Shown one piece after another: positions 7,742-17,884 of a stretch of DNA of 64,000 bases; position 1 is the stretch's first letter, and every line of letters starts with the position of its first letter. The translations under genes were made by a program, and so were the position numbers. The stretch comes from Larkinella terrae (GTDB lineage Bacteria > Bacteroidota > Bacteroidia > Cytophagales > Spirosomataceae): positions 1 to 64,000 of the forward strand of contig NZ_WJXZ01000013.1 of assembly GCF_009668025.1 (NCBI RefSeq). The letters run 5' to 3'. The notes under the pieces were generated by a model. That model was not told where the DNA came from. It was given only the letters and a program-made list of their open reading frames with translations, and made no database searches.

Positions 7742-9952
7742 GTGAAAATTTTACGTTTGCTTCTTCCCTGTATTTTAGTTTGCACTACCCTTTTAGCCCA
7801 GAAGAAAAACGAATCCTATCAATACCACATTCGTCAAACCGTGCCGACCGACCGGGCTCCGCACCTGAAAATTGACGGTGTCATGGACGAACAAGCCTGG
7901 CTGGAAGCCGAAACCGCTTCCAATTTTTACATGGTTTTGCCGATGGACACCAGTTACGCCAAACTGCGAACGGACGTTAAAATGACGTACGATCAACAAA
8001 ATCTGTACATCATCGCTGTCTGTTATTACGGCCGAAATCCGGATAGTTCGTTTATCAATCGCCCGTTTGTTCAATCGCTCCGGCGGGATTGGGAATTTGG
8101 CAAAAACGACAATTTTATCTTCTTCATGGACCCGTTCGACGACCAGACCAACGGTTTTACGTTCGGAGCCAATGCCGTCGGGGCGCAGTGGGACGGTTTG
8201 CTGTATGAGGGCGGAAAAGCCAATTTGAGCTGGGATAACAAATGGTATTCAGTCGTCAAAAATTACGAAGACCGCTATGTTTTTGAAGCAGCCATTCCAT
8301 TCAAAACCATTCGGTACAAAAAAGGAATTACACGCTGGGGCATCAATTTCAGCCGTCAGGATCTGAAAACCACCGAAAAATCGAGCTGGGCACCCGTACC
8401 CCGGCAATTTCCGACGGCTTCGCTGGCCTACACCGGAACGATCGTCTGGGACCAGCCCCCACCGCAGGCCGGTTCCAATATTTCCCTGATTCCGTACGCC
8501 CTCGGCGGTTTGACGCGCGACTACGCCAATGATAAACCGACCGCGTACCGGGGTGATGTCGGTCTGGATGCAAAGGTGGCCGTTACGTCGTCGCTCAATC
8601 TGGATTTGACGGTAAACCCGGATTTCTCGCAGGTCGATGTCGATCAACAGGTGACCAACCTTGACCGTTTTGAATTATTTTTTCCGGAAAGGCGCCAGTT
8701 TTTCCTCGAAAACGGTGACCAGATTTCCAACTTCGGTTACGCCAACATCCGTCCGTTCTTCTCCCGCCGAATCGGTCTGGGAGTCCCCATCCGGTTTGGG
8801 GCCCGGCTTAGCGGCAAACTGAACAAAGACTGGCGGATCGGCGTGATGGATATGCAAACCGGAAAGGTTGATGCCACCGGTTTGCCCGCCCAGAATTTCG
8901 CCGTCGTGGCCCTTCAGCGAAGGATTTTTTCGCGCTCAAACATCGGGGCCATTTTCATCAACAAAGAATCGTTGAATTACGAACCGGGTGCCGTCGAAGC
9001 CGGGAAACCGACCTATTCCAAATTCAACCGGAATTTCGGGTTTGAATACAATCTGGCGTCGTCCAACAACGTCTGGACTGGTAAAGCCATCGTACTCAAA
9101 TCCTTCGATCCACAAAACTCCAGCCGCAGCATGGTTCACGCGGCCAATCTGCTTTACAGCACCCGGAAATGGATTGTTGGCTGGCAACACGAATACGTCG
9201 GCAGCAATTACTCGGCGGAAGTCGGCTACGTGCCGCGTCGGGGCTACATCAAAGCCAATCCGACCGCCAGCTACCTAATGTTTCCCAAAGGCGGCTCCGT
9301 ACTTAGCCACGGGCCGCAAATCACGTCGTATTTTATTTACGACGAAGCCTTCCGGAAAACCGACAACGAAACCGTGGCCATGTACCTAACCACGTTCCGG
9401 ACCAAGAGCGTTTTTGCGGTTTGGGTAGGCCACGATTACATCCGGCTTCTGCAGCCCTTCGACCCCACCAACTCCGGGCGTGATACGCTGGCTCGCGGCT
9501 CCGAACACCGCTGGAACGCCGTGGGCGTCGATTACATTTCCAAACCGCAAAGTGTCTTTACGTACTCATTTTCAGGGAGGTACGGAGGATATTACGCCAA
9601 CGGCACGCGTCTGAACCTGGTTACGGCGCTGGGCTACCGGTTTCAGCCTTTCGTAAGTTTAGCTGTAAGCGCCAATTACAACGACATTCGGGTTCCCGAA
9701 ACGAATTCGAACGTAAAATTCTGGCTGGTTGGTCCGCGCATTGACCTGACAATGACCAATAAACTGTTCTTCACGACCTTTGTGCAGTATAACGAGCAGG
9801 CCAAAAACGTCAATCTGAACACCCGGTTTCAGTGGCGTTATGCACCGGCCTCCGACCTGTTCATCGTGTATACCGATAACTACCTACCCGGTTCGCTAAC
9901 GGTTAAAAACCGGGCGCTGGTGCTGAAACTGACCTACTGGTGGAACGTATAA
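7742..9952 (+). CDS. DUF5916 protein with N-terminal CBM9-like domain
   Basis: A 736-residue exported protein with a GTG start followed by a signal peptide (MKILRLLLPCILVCTTLLAQ). Residues about 40-230 match the CBM9-like carbohydrate-binding fold found in this family (LKIDGVMDEQAWLEAE; DNFIFFMDPFDDQ). The rest matches DUF5916, with the conserved stretches LTVNPDFSQVDVDQQ and FFPERRQFFLENG. Alternating strands and an aromatic C terminus (KLTYWWNV) suggest an outer-membrane beta-barrel. The family is common in Bacteroidota but its function is unknown. It is transcribed apart from its left neighbour, from a clear promoter. Confidence 0.85.
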   Translation: MKILRLLLPCILVCTTLLAQKKNESYQYHIRQTVPTDRAPHLKIDGVMDEQAWLEAETASNFYMVLPMDTSYAKLRTDVKMTYDQQNLYIIAVCYYGRNPDSSFINRPFVQSLRRDWEFGKNDNFIFFMDPFDDQTNGFTFGANAVGAQWDGLLYEGGKANLSWDNKWYSVVKNYEDRYVFEAAIPFKTIRYKKGITRWGINFSRQDLKTTEKSSWAPVPRQFPTASLAYTGTIVWDQPPPQAGSNISLIPYALGGLTRDYANDKPTAYRGDVGLDAKVAVTSSLNLDLTVNPDFSQVDVDQQVTNLDRFELFFPERRQFFLENGDQISNFGYANIRPFFSRRIGLGVPIRFGARLSGKLNKDWRIGVMDMQTGKVDATGLPAQNFAVVALQRRIFSRSNIGAIFINKESLNYEPGAVEAGKPTYSKFNRNFGFEYNLASSNNVWTGKAIVLKSFDPQNSSRSMVHAANLLYSTRKWIVGWQHEYVGSNYSAEVGYVPRRGYIKANPTASYLMFPKGGSVLSHGPQITSYFIYDEAFRKTDNETVAMYLTTFRTKSVFAVWVGHDYIRLLQPFDPTNSGRDTLARGSEHRWNAVGVDYISKPQSVFTYSFSGRYGGYYANGTRLNLVTALGYRFQPFVSLAVSANYNDIRVPETNSNVKFWLVGPRIDLTMTNKLFFTTFVQYNEQAKNVNLNTRFQWRYAPASDLFIVYTDNYLPGSLTVKNRALVLKLTYWWNV

Positions 9953-10018
9953 TAAACTTTCTAAAAACAAATGACTGAAATCGGGAGTTTGTCAGGGAGA
10001 AACTTAATCCCACAAACC

Positions 10019-10207
10019 ATGCGTAATTTCACTCATTTTCTCAATATGCTTGCGGTCAGCCTCTTTTTGCTGGTTGGCATGACAAGTTGCGAAGTCATTG
10101 GCGATATATTCAAAGCGGGCGCCTGGACCGGAGCGATCCTGGTCATTGCCGTCATCGGACTTATTATCTGGGGCGTCTCGCGCCTTTTCGGCGGAGGGAA
10201 GAGCTAA
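10019..10207 (+). CDS. Small lipoprotein with one membrane helix
   Basis: A 62-residue protein. I prefer the ATG at 10019 because it begins the signal segment (MRNFTHFLNMLAVSLFLLVG); an in-frame ATG at 9971 would add 16 residues with no signal character. A lipobox-like MTSC gives Cys 25 as the possible lipidated residue. A hydrophobic helix (AILVIAVIGLIIWGVSRLF) follows, ending GGGKS. Similar short Bacteroidota proteins are often labelled phosphatidate cytidylyltransferase in databases, which the length makes implausible. Its role is unknown. Confidence 0.65.
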   Translation: MRNFTHFLNMLAVSLFLLVGMTSCEVIGDIFKAGAWTGAILVIAVIGLIIWGVSRLFGGGKS

Positions 10208-10226
10208 GAGCGGATTGGCGGTTTTT

Positions 10227-10305
10227 GGTATACGGTTTTCCGTTGGATCCTACAGTCAGTATTTGTTGTTTAAATACACCTGCGCCAACCGAAAACCGTA
10301 TATCC
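10227..10305. repeat. Inverted repeat between convergent genes (TATACGGTTTTC type)
   Basis: An arm around 10227-10246 (GGTATACGGTTTTCCGTTGG) is complemented at 10285-10305, with 37-40 bases between. It lies between the convergent lipoprotein and dapA genes and may act as a bidirectional terminator. It differs in sequence from the other inverted repeats in the window. Confidence 0.75.
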
Positions 10306-10321
10306 GAAACCGTGAATTGTT

Positions 10322-11218
10322 TTACGCAACCAGTTCGACGAGATTGTCATGTTGAAGAACCGCCCGCATCCGTTCCCCCAGATCGTCGGAAGCCGCGTAA
10401 AGGGGCAGACGAACAGTTGAATTGATCAACCCAAGTATTTCCAGAATCTTCTTGATTCCCACCGGGTTACCTTCTTCATACAGCAGCGGATCGATGCGCA
10501 GGAAATGCCCCAGCTCCGTGCGGGCAAAAGCAAAATCGCCTTTCAGAGCAGCATGGATCATGTTCGAGAACTTCGCTGGGAACGCATTGGCTACCACCGA
10601 CATAACGCCCACTCCGCCAATGCTGATGATGGGAACGCCCTGGACGTCATCGCCCGAAATCAACAGAAAATCCTCCGGTTTGTCGCGGGCAATTTCCATG
10701 CACTGCTCAATGACACAGGATGCTTCCTTGACACCGATGATGTTTGGATGTTCAGCCAGGGTGCAAATCGTTTCGGCCGACATGTTGATGCCGGTTCTTG
10801 GCGGAATATTATAGAGAATTACCGGCACCTGGCTGGCGTCGGCAATGCGGGTAAAGTGTTCGATTACTCCCCGTTTTCCAGGTTTATTGTAGTAAGGACA
10901 AACCGACAGAATTGCATCAATTCCCTCGAAATCAGTATCTTTAATTGTCTCGATCACATCGGGCGTTACATTGCCGCCGATGCCGTAAACGATCGGTAAT
11001 TTCTTCGGGTTATTTTCCTTTACATATTGAAGCAACTGTTTCTTTTCCGATTTTTTCACCGTTGGTGATTCACCCGTGGTACCTTGTAGCACAATATAAT
11101 CGACTCCTCCGTCGGAAATGTGCTGAACAATCCGGCCAAAACCATCAAGATCAATGGTCAGGTCGTCGTTGAACGGGGTAACGATGGCGACCCCAACGCC
11201 GTGAAAACGAGAATTCAT
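10322..11218 (-). CDS. dapA: 4-hydroxy-tetrahydrodipicolinate synthase
   Basis: A 298-residue DapA that condenses pyruvate and aspartate semialdehyde, the first step of the diaminopimelate/lysine branch; cytosolic. Visible motifs are QGTTGES (residues 46-51), the catalytic Tyr in LYNIPPRTG (Y136), the carboxylate-binding Arg (R141) and the Schiff-base Lys in IIGVKEAS (K164). Length is normal for the family. It is in the same orientation as ligA upstream, but has its own -7 box at 11264-11271. Confidence 0.96.
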   Translation of the reverse strand: MNSRFHGVGVAIVTPFNDDLTIDLDGFGRIVQHISDGGVDYIVLQGTTGESPTVKKSEKKQLLQYVKENNPKKLPIVYGIGGNVTPDVIETIKDTDFEGIDAILSVCPYYNKPGKRGVIEHFTRIADASQVPVILYNIPPRTGINMSAETICTLAEHPNIIGVKEASCVIEQCMEIARDKPEDFLLISGDDVQGVPIISIGGVGVMSVVANAFPAKFSNMIHAALKGDFAFARTELGHFLRIDPLLYEEGNPVGIKKILEILGLINSTVRLPLYAASDDLGERMRAVLQHDNLVELVA

Positions 11219-11263
11219 GAACGAAATCTGGATTAGAAGGAATATGCAAATCGGAAATTAGAA

Positions 11264-11271
11264 CAAAGGTA
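11264..11271 (-). promoter_or_regulatory. -7 box upstream of dapA
   Basis: TACCTTTG on the minus strand matches TAnnTTTG and lies 45 bases upstream of the dapA ATG. No TTTG is seen at the expected -33 distance, so the call rests on one element. Confidence 0.45.
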
Positions 11272-11305
11272 CGGTTTTTCAGCGTGAAACGGTATGCCTT
11301 CTGGT

Positions 11306-13513
<2,208 letters not shown>

Positions 13514-13531
13514 TCAATTGAACGCTCTTTT

Positions 13532-14224
13532 ATGACCCAACCACTGATTGCGCCTTCGATCCTGGCGGCAGACTTTGCAAATCTTCAACGGGATGTTGAA
13601 TTGCTCAACCGAAGTGAGGCCGATTGGATTCACGTGGATATCATGGACGGCGTTTTTGTTCCGAATATTTCGTTTGGAATCCCGGTTTGCGAAGCTGTCA
13701 ACCGCCACGCAACCAAACCCTTAGACGTGCATCTGATGATTGTTCAACCCGAACGGTACATCGAGGCATTTGCCAAAGCCGGAGCGGCTCATCCCGGGCG
13801 CCCCGGAACCATCACCGTTCACCTCGAAGCCTGTACGCACCTGCACCGCACCCTGACGCAAATCCGGGAAACCGGTTGCCGGGCCGGCGTTGCCCTGAAT
13901 CCACACTCATCCGTTGACTTATTAACGGACGTTCTCGACGAAATCGATCTGGTTTTGATCATGTCCGTCAACCCCGGATTTGGTGGACAATCGTTTATTC
14001 CCCATACCTTGCAAAAAATTCGGAGAATGCGCCGACTTTTGGCGGAATCCGGAAACGATGCGTTGATCGAGGTAGACGGGGGCATCAGTACGGATAACGT
14101 TGCGGCTTTAGTCGAAGCCGGAGCCGACGTGCTGGTTGCCGGAAGTTCGGTTTTTCGCGCAAACGATCCCGCCGAGGCCATTCATGCATTGAAACACTTC
14201 GACCGGGCGGCCTATCCGGCTTAA
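13532..14224 (+). CDS. rpe: Ribulose-phosphate 3-epimerase
   Basis: A 230-residue TIM-barrel enzyme that interconverts ribulose 5-phosphate and xylulose 5-phosphate in the pentose phosphate pathway. Family signatures are in order: APSILAADFANL, HVDIMDGVFVPNISFG with the metal-binding His and catalytic Asp, HLMIVQPERY, MSVNPGFGGQSF and EVDGGIST. The length is typical. It may share pentose pools with the split transketolase further right, though the genes are not adjacent. Confidence 0.96.
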   Translation: MTQPLIAPSILAADFANLQRDVELLNRSEADWIHVDIMDGVFVPNISFGIPVCEAVNRHATKPLDVHLMIVQPERYIEAFAKAGAAHPGRPGTITVHLEACTHLHRTLTQIRETGCRAGVALNPHSSVDLLTDVLDEIDLVLIMSVNPGFGGQSFIPHTLQKIRRMRRLLAESGNDALIEVDGGISTDNVAALVEAGADVLVAGSSVFRANDPAEAIHALKHFDRAAYPA

Positions 14225-14285
14225 GCTCCGGCATAGGAGCGCCGAACCGAAGTTTAGACCAATTATTCGAGCATACTCATTTGGC

Positions 14286-15701
14286 ATGTATACAAAGATT
14301 TTTTGTACTCTAGTAGCGGGTGGAATGTTTTCGCTGTCCGTAATGTCCTGCAAGCAGACCCCTGCGACCAGCAACGACCCAACCACGGCAAACGATTCTA
14401 CGGTTGTAGAAGCTTCGGTTCCGACGGTCGACTGGGCCAAAAATGCCACCATCTACGAAGTGAACCTGCGGCAGTTTTCGCAGGAAGGCACCTTTAAAGC
14501 CGTTGAACAGCAACTCACCCGGTTAAAGGAATTGGGGGTCGATATCCTCTGGATCATGCCGATCTACCCCATCAGTAAGGAAAACCAGCGGACGTTGCCG
14601 GGAAATCCGTACGCCGTCGAAGATTACAAAGCCGTTAACCCAGAATTCGGAACCCTGGCCGACTTTAAAGACCTGGTGAAACAAGCCCACGACCTGGGCA
14701 TGCGCGTCATTCTCGACTGGGTCCCCAACCATACCGGCCGCTCCCATTCCTGGGTCAAGCAGCATCCGGACTGGTACACGAAAATCAACGGAAAAATGTC
14801 TCCGCCCATCAATGACGAGGGCAAAGTAACCGACCGGCCGGATGTGCTCAATTTGAATTATAAAAATCCGGAGGTAAAAGCCGCCATGACCGACGCCATG
14901 CAGTTCTGGGTGCGGGAATGCGACATCGACGGCTACCGCTGTGAAGTGGCCGGTTTTGTGCCGGATGACTTCTGGGCCAACCTGCGTCCGAAACTCGACA
15001 GCATCAAACCGGTTTTTATGCTGGCGGAATGGGAGGACAAACCGGAGCATTTCAAAGAATGCTTTAACATGAATTATGCCTGGCGGATGCACCAGCTGAT
15101 GAAAATGATTGCCAAAGGCAAACGCCCTGCTACGTCCATCGACTCCCTGCTGGCCTTTAACCAGAAGCGGTTTCCGCGCTGGTACTACCAGATGCAGTTT
15201 ACCCAGAATCACGATGAGAACGCCTGGACCGGAACCGGAACCGAACTATTCGGCAACGGGGTCGATGCCTTTACGGTTTTGGCGTTTACTTTCGACGGAA
15301 TGCCGCTGGTTTACAACGGTATGGAGTCCAACCTGAGCAAACGATTGAAATTTTACGAAAAAGATCCCATATACTGGGGGAATTACAGCAAAACTGATTT
15401 CTACAAAACGTTGTTAACCTTGAAGCACCGCAACCGCGCCCTTTGGAACGGCCAGGCCGGTGGCCCGCTGATCAAAATTCCGACCGAAAAAGACGATAAG
15501 GTGTACGCTTTTTATCGCCAGCAGGAAAATGATCGGGTGGTCGTCATCGTTAATCTTAGCCCCACCCCGCAAACCATTCGGCTCAATGGAGACGGTTTCG
15601 AGGGCGTTTACACGGAAGTCTTCAGCCGCCAGCCCTCCGAATTGCGGAACTCGCTGACGTTTGCGCTAAAACCGTGGGAGTATAAAGTGTATACAAATTA
15701 A
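14286..15701 (+). CDS. GH13 alpha-amylase family lipoprotein with Glu at the nucleophile position
   Basis: A 471-residue lipoprotein (lipobox ending at C22, SVMSC) with a GH13 barrel. Region I is DWVPNHT (D144-H149). Region III has the acid/base Glu in FMLAEWE (E248). Region IV is TQNHDENAW (D310 stabiliser). Region II reads DGYRCEVAG, where GH13 enzymes have the Asp nucleophile two residues after Arg; here it is Glu (E220, codon GAA). The other catalytic residues are intact, so activity may be altered, reduced or lost. It is likely periplasmic or surface-anchored, acting on alpha-glucans if active. It follows rpe by 61 bases. Confidence 0.88.
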   Translation: MYTKIFCTLVAGGMFSLSVMSCKQTPATSNDPTTANDSTVVEASVPTVDWAKNATIYEVNLRQFSQEGTFKAVEQQLTRLKELGVDILWIMPIYPISKENQRTLPGNPYAVEDYKAVNPEFGTLADFKDLVKQAHDLGMRVILDWVPNHTGRSHSWVKQHPDWYTKINGKMSPPINDEGKVTDRPDVLNLNYKNPEVKAAMTDAMQFWVRECDIDGYRCEVAGFVPDDFWANLRPKLDSIKPVFMLAEWEDKPEHFKECFNMNYAWRMHQLMKMIAKGKRPATSIDSLLAFNQKRFPRWYYQMQFTQNHDENAWTGTGTELFGNGVDAFTVLAFTFDGMPLVYNGMESNLSKRLKFYEKDPIYWGNYSKTDFYKTLLTLKHRNRALWNGQAGGPLIKIPTEKDDKVYAFYRQQENDRVVVIVNLSPTPQTIRLNGDGFEGVYTEVFSRQPSELRNSLTFALKPWEYKVYTN

Positions 15702-15705
15702 AGAA

Positions 15706-15785
15706 ATGAATAATGAACAATGAATAACTGCCGCCAGTCACTCAGCATCTTCCAGTATTCATTGATCAGTATTCATTGTTCATTA
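15706..15785. repeat. Word-iterated inverted repeat (AATGAACAATGA type)
   Basis: The left arm at 15706-15730 iterates AATGAATA and AATGAACA. The right arm at 15753-15785 iterates the complements (TATTCATTG, TGTTCATT). It begins 4 bases after the GH13 stop and ends 10 bases before the next start, filling the gap between two codirectional genes. A terminator role is possible. Confidence 0.85.
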
Positions 15786-15795
15786 ACTTAATTGC

Positions 15796-17832
15796 ATGAT
15801 ACGCGGCCTTTCACTACTGCTTGTATGGATTTTGCTTTCTGTACCCAGCGTGTCGGGGCAAACCGTGCAGTGGGCCAGCTCGGTCGTCGGTTTTTCGTCC
15901 GAAGGCCGAGGGGAAGCGTATTCGCAGCAATACCGTGCCAACCAGATTTTAGGAAAGCCCAACCGATTGCCGCAGGCTGGCGATAATGTCTGCGCCTGGT
16001 CACCGCTCTACCCCGATGGGCCCAACGACGAATGGATCACCGTCCGGTTTGCAAACGTCATTCCGATTCGGCAGATCGCCATTTTTCAGAGCGGCAATCC
16101 CGGCGCGGTGAGTCAGGTGCTGGTCATCGACGGTTCGGGGCGGGAAATACCGGTTTACAAAGGAACCCTTACCTCTTCGAGTGCCGAACCCGCAGCAACT
16201 CCCCTGCTCCGAATTTTTCCAACCGATCCTTCGTTAACTTCCAATACCATTAAACTGATTGTCAGCCCCAACCGGGTTAAAGGTCCGAACCAGATCGACG
16301 CCATCGGAATCTCGTCCGATACGCAACCCATCAACATTTCCATCAATGTTTCCAAAGACGCTCCGAAGGACCTGGTGAAGGAAAACATCGGCCCGCAGGT
16401 TAACTCAAAAGGTCAGGAAGTGGCACCGGTTATTTCGCCTGACGGAAAAACCCTGTATTTCACTCGTGGTCAGCACGAACGGAATACCGGCGACCCACGC
16501 AGTCAGGACGTCTGGTATTCGGTTCTTCAGCCTAACGGGGAGTGGGGCAGCGCCATCAACATTGGTCCTCCGATCAACACCACCGCCGACAATGCCGTCA
16601 GCGGAATGTCGCCGGATGGCCGGACAATTTACCTCATCAACGTTTACAAACCGGATGGTTCAATTACGTACGGTTTATCTAAATCGACTTTAGGTAAAAA
16701 CGGCTGGTCGTTTCCGGTGGAATGCGTGATTGCAAACAACCACAATCTGCACAAAAACGCCTACACCGAATACGCCATTGTGCCCGACGGCAAAACCATG
16801 ATTTTATCGGTTCAACGCAGGAACTCGCTGGGGAACAAGGATTTGTATGTTTCATTTCTCCAACCCAATCAAACCTGGAGCGAACCGCAGAGCATGGGTC
16901 CCATGTTGAACACGGCGGATTACGAAGGGGCACCCTTCGTTGCTTCCGATTCCCGAACGCTCTATTTTACGTCGGCCGGGCGTCCTGAATACGGCAACGG
17001 GGATATTTTCGTCAGCCGCCGTCTCGATGACACCTGGACCAATTGGTCGGAACCGGAAAATCTCGGCCCGGACATCAACACCCCGGAATGGGACGGTTAT
17101 TTTACCATTCCGGCCACCGGCGACTACGCCTACCTGAGTTCCATCCAGAATTCGATGGGTGGCGAAGACATTTTCCGATTGAAACTTTACCCGGCCATTA
17201 AACCCGATCCGGTCGCGATTGTGTCCGGTCAGGTCATTGACGGCGTCAACAAAAAACCGGTTGCTGCGGAGGTCATTTCGACAATCCTGCCCGACAACAA
17301 AGAAAACAGCCGGGTCAGTTACGATCCCGAAACCGGTGATTACAAGTTGCTGCTGGCCATGAAAGATAGTTATAACCTGACGGCCAAACGGGAAGGCTAT
17401 TTCACGACAACGGAGCTGGTCGACCTCAGCAAAGACAAGCGGTTTAAGGAAATTCGCAAAAATTTGACACTATTCCCGATCAAAACCGGTCAGCGCGTGG
17501 TCCTGCGTGAGGTGCTGTTCGAGCAGAGCAAAGCTGTCCTGATTGAGGGTTCCAACGCCGAACTCGACCGGGTTGTTCAGATGCTGAACGACTACCCGAC
17601 GATGGAGATTCAGGTAGATGGACACACTGATAATCAGGGTGTTTGGGATTTAAATATGAAGCTATCGCAGGATCGGGTGCGGGTGGTGAAAGAATACCTG
17701 ATGGAAAAGGGGATTCCGGATGCCCGCATCCAGACGAAAGCCTGGGGGCCGAGCAAACCCATTGCCAGCAACGAGACGGAAGAAAAGCGTCGGCTGAACC
17801 GGAGAGTAGAATTTACCATTCTTAAAATGTAA
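15796..17832 (+). CDS. OmpA-family protein with PD40 propeller
   Basis: A 678-residue envelope protein with signal peptide 1-22. The N-terminal domain (about 30-165) looks like a discoidin-type beta-sandwich (DEWITVRFANVIPIRQIAIF). Five or so PD40/WD40-like repeats follow (APVISPDGKTLYFT, GMSPDGRTIYL, APFVASDSRTLYFT), about residues 200-470. A carboxypeptidase regulatory-like domain lies near 475-560. The C-terminal OmpA domain (about 565-678) has the peptidoglycan-binding core VDGHTDNQG and LSQDRVRVVKEYL, ending NRRVEFTIL. It probably tethers the outer membrane to peptidoglycan; similar proteins occur with SusCD and T9SS loci, but none is adjacent here. Confidence 0.9.
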   Translation: MIRGLSLLLVWILLSVPSVSGQTVQWASSVVGFSSEGRGEAYSQQYRANQILGKPNRLPQAGDNVCAWSPLYPDGPNDEWITVRFANVIPIRQIAIFQSGNPGAVSQVLVIDGSGREIPVYKGTLTSSSAEPAATPLLRIFPTDPSLTSNTIKLIVSPNRVKGPNQIDAIGISSDTQPINISINVSKDAPKDLVKENIGPQVNSKGQEVAPVISPDGKTLYFTRGQHERNTGDPRSQDVWYSVLQPNGEWGSAINIGPPINTTADNAVSGMSPDGRTIYLINVYKPDGSITYGLSKSTLGKNGWSFPVECVIANNHNLHKNAYTEYAIVPDGKTMILSVQRRNSLGNKDLYVSFLQPNQTWSEPQSMGPMLNTADYEGAPFVASDSRTLYFTSAGRPEYGNGDIFVSRRLDDTWTNWSEPENLGPDINTPEWDGYFTIPATGDYAYLSSIQNSMGGEDIFRLKLYPAIKPDPVAIVSGQVIDGVNKKPVAAEVISTILPDNKENSRVSYDPETGDYKLLLAMKDSYNLTAKREGYFTTTELVDLSKDKRFKEIRKNLTLFPIKTGQRVVLREVLFEQSKAVLIEGSNAELDRVVQMLNDYPTMEIQVDGHTDNQGVWDLNMKLSQDRVRVVKEYLMEKGIPDARIQTKAWGPSKPIASNETEEKRRLNRRVEFTILKM

Positions 17833-17849
17833 AGTCCCACAAATCGGTT

Positions 17850-17857
17850 TATTTTTG
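17850..17857 (+). promoter_or_regulatory. -7 box upstream of the GT39-like gene
   Basis: TATTTTTG fits TAnnTTTG and lies 27 bases before the ATG at 17885. No clear -33 element is present. It may be the promoter for the glycan region. Confidence 0.4.
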
Positions 17858-17884
17858 CCCACCAAAGCTAGTTTTCTCTACTTA

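Noticed and set aside
10019-10207. Phosphatidate cytidylyltransferase label for the 62-residue protein
   Set aside because: Real enzymes of that name have about 250 or more residues and several helices; this one has a lipobox and one helix.
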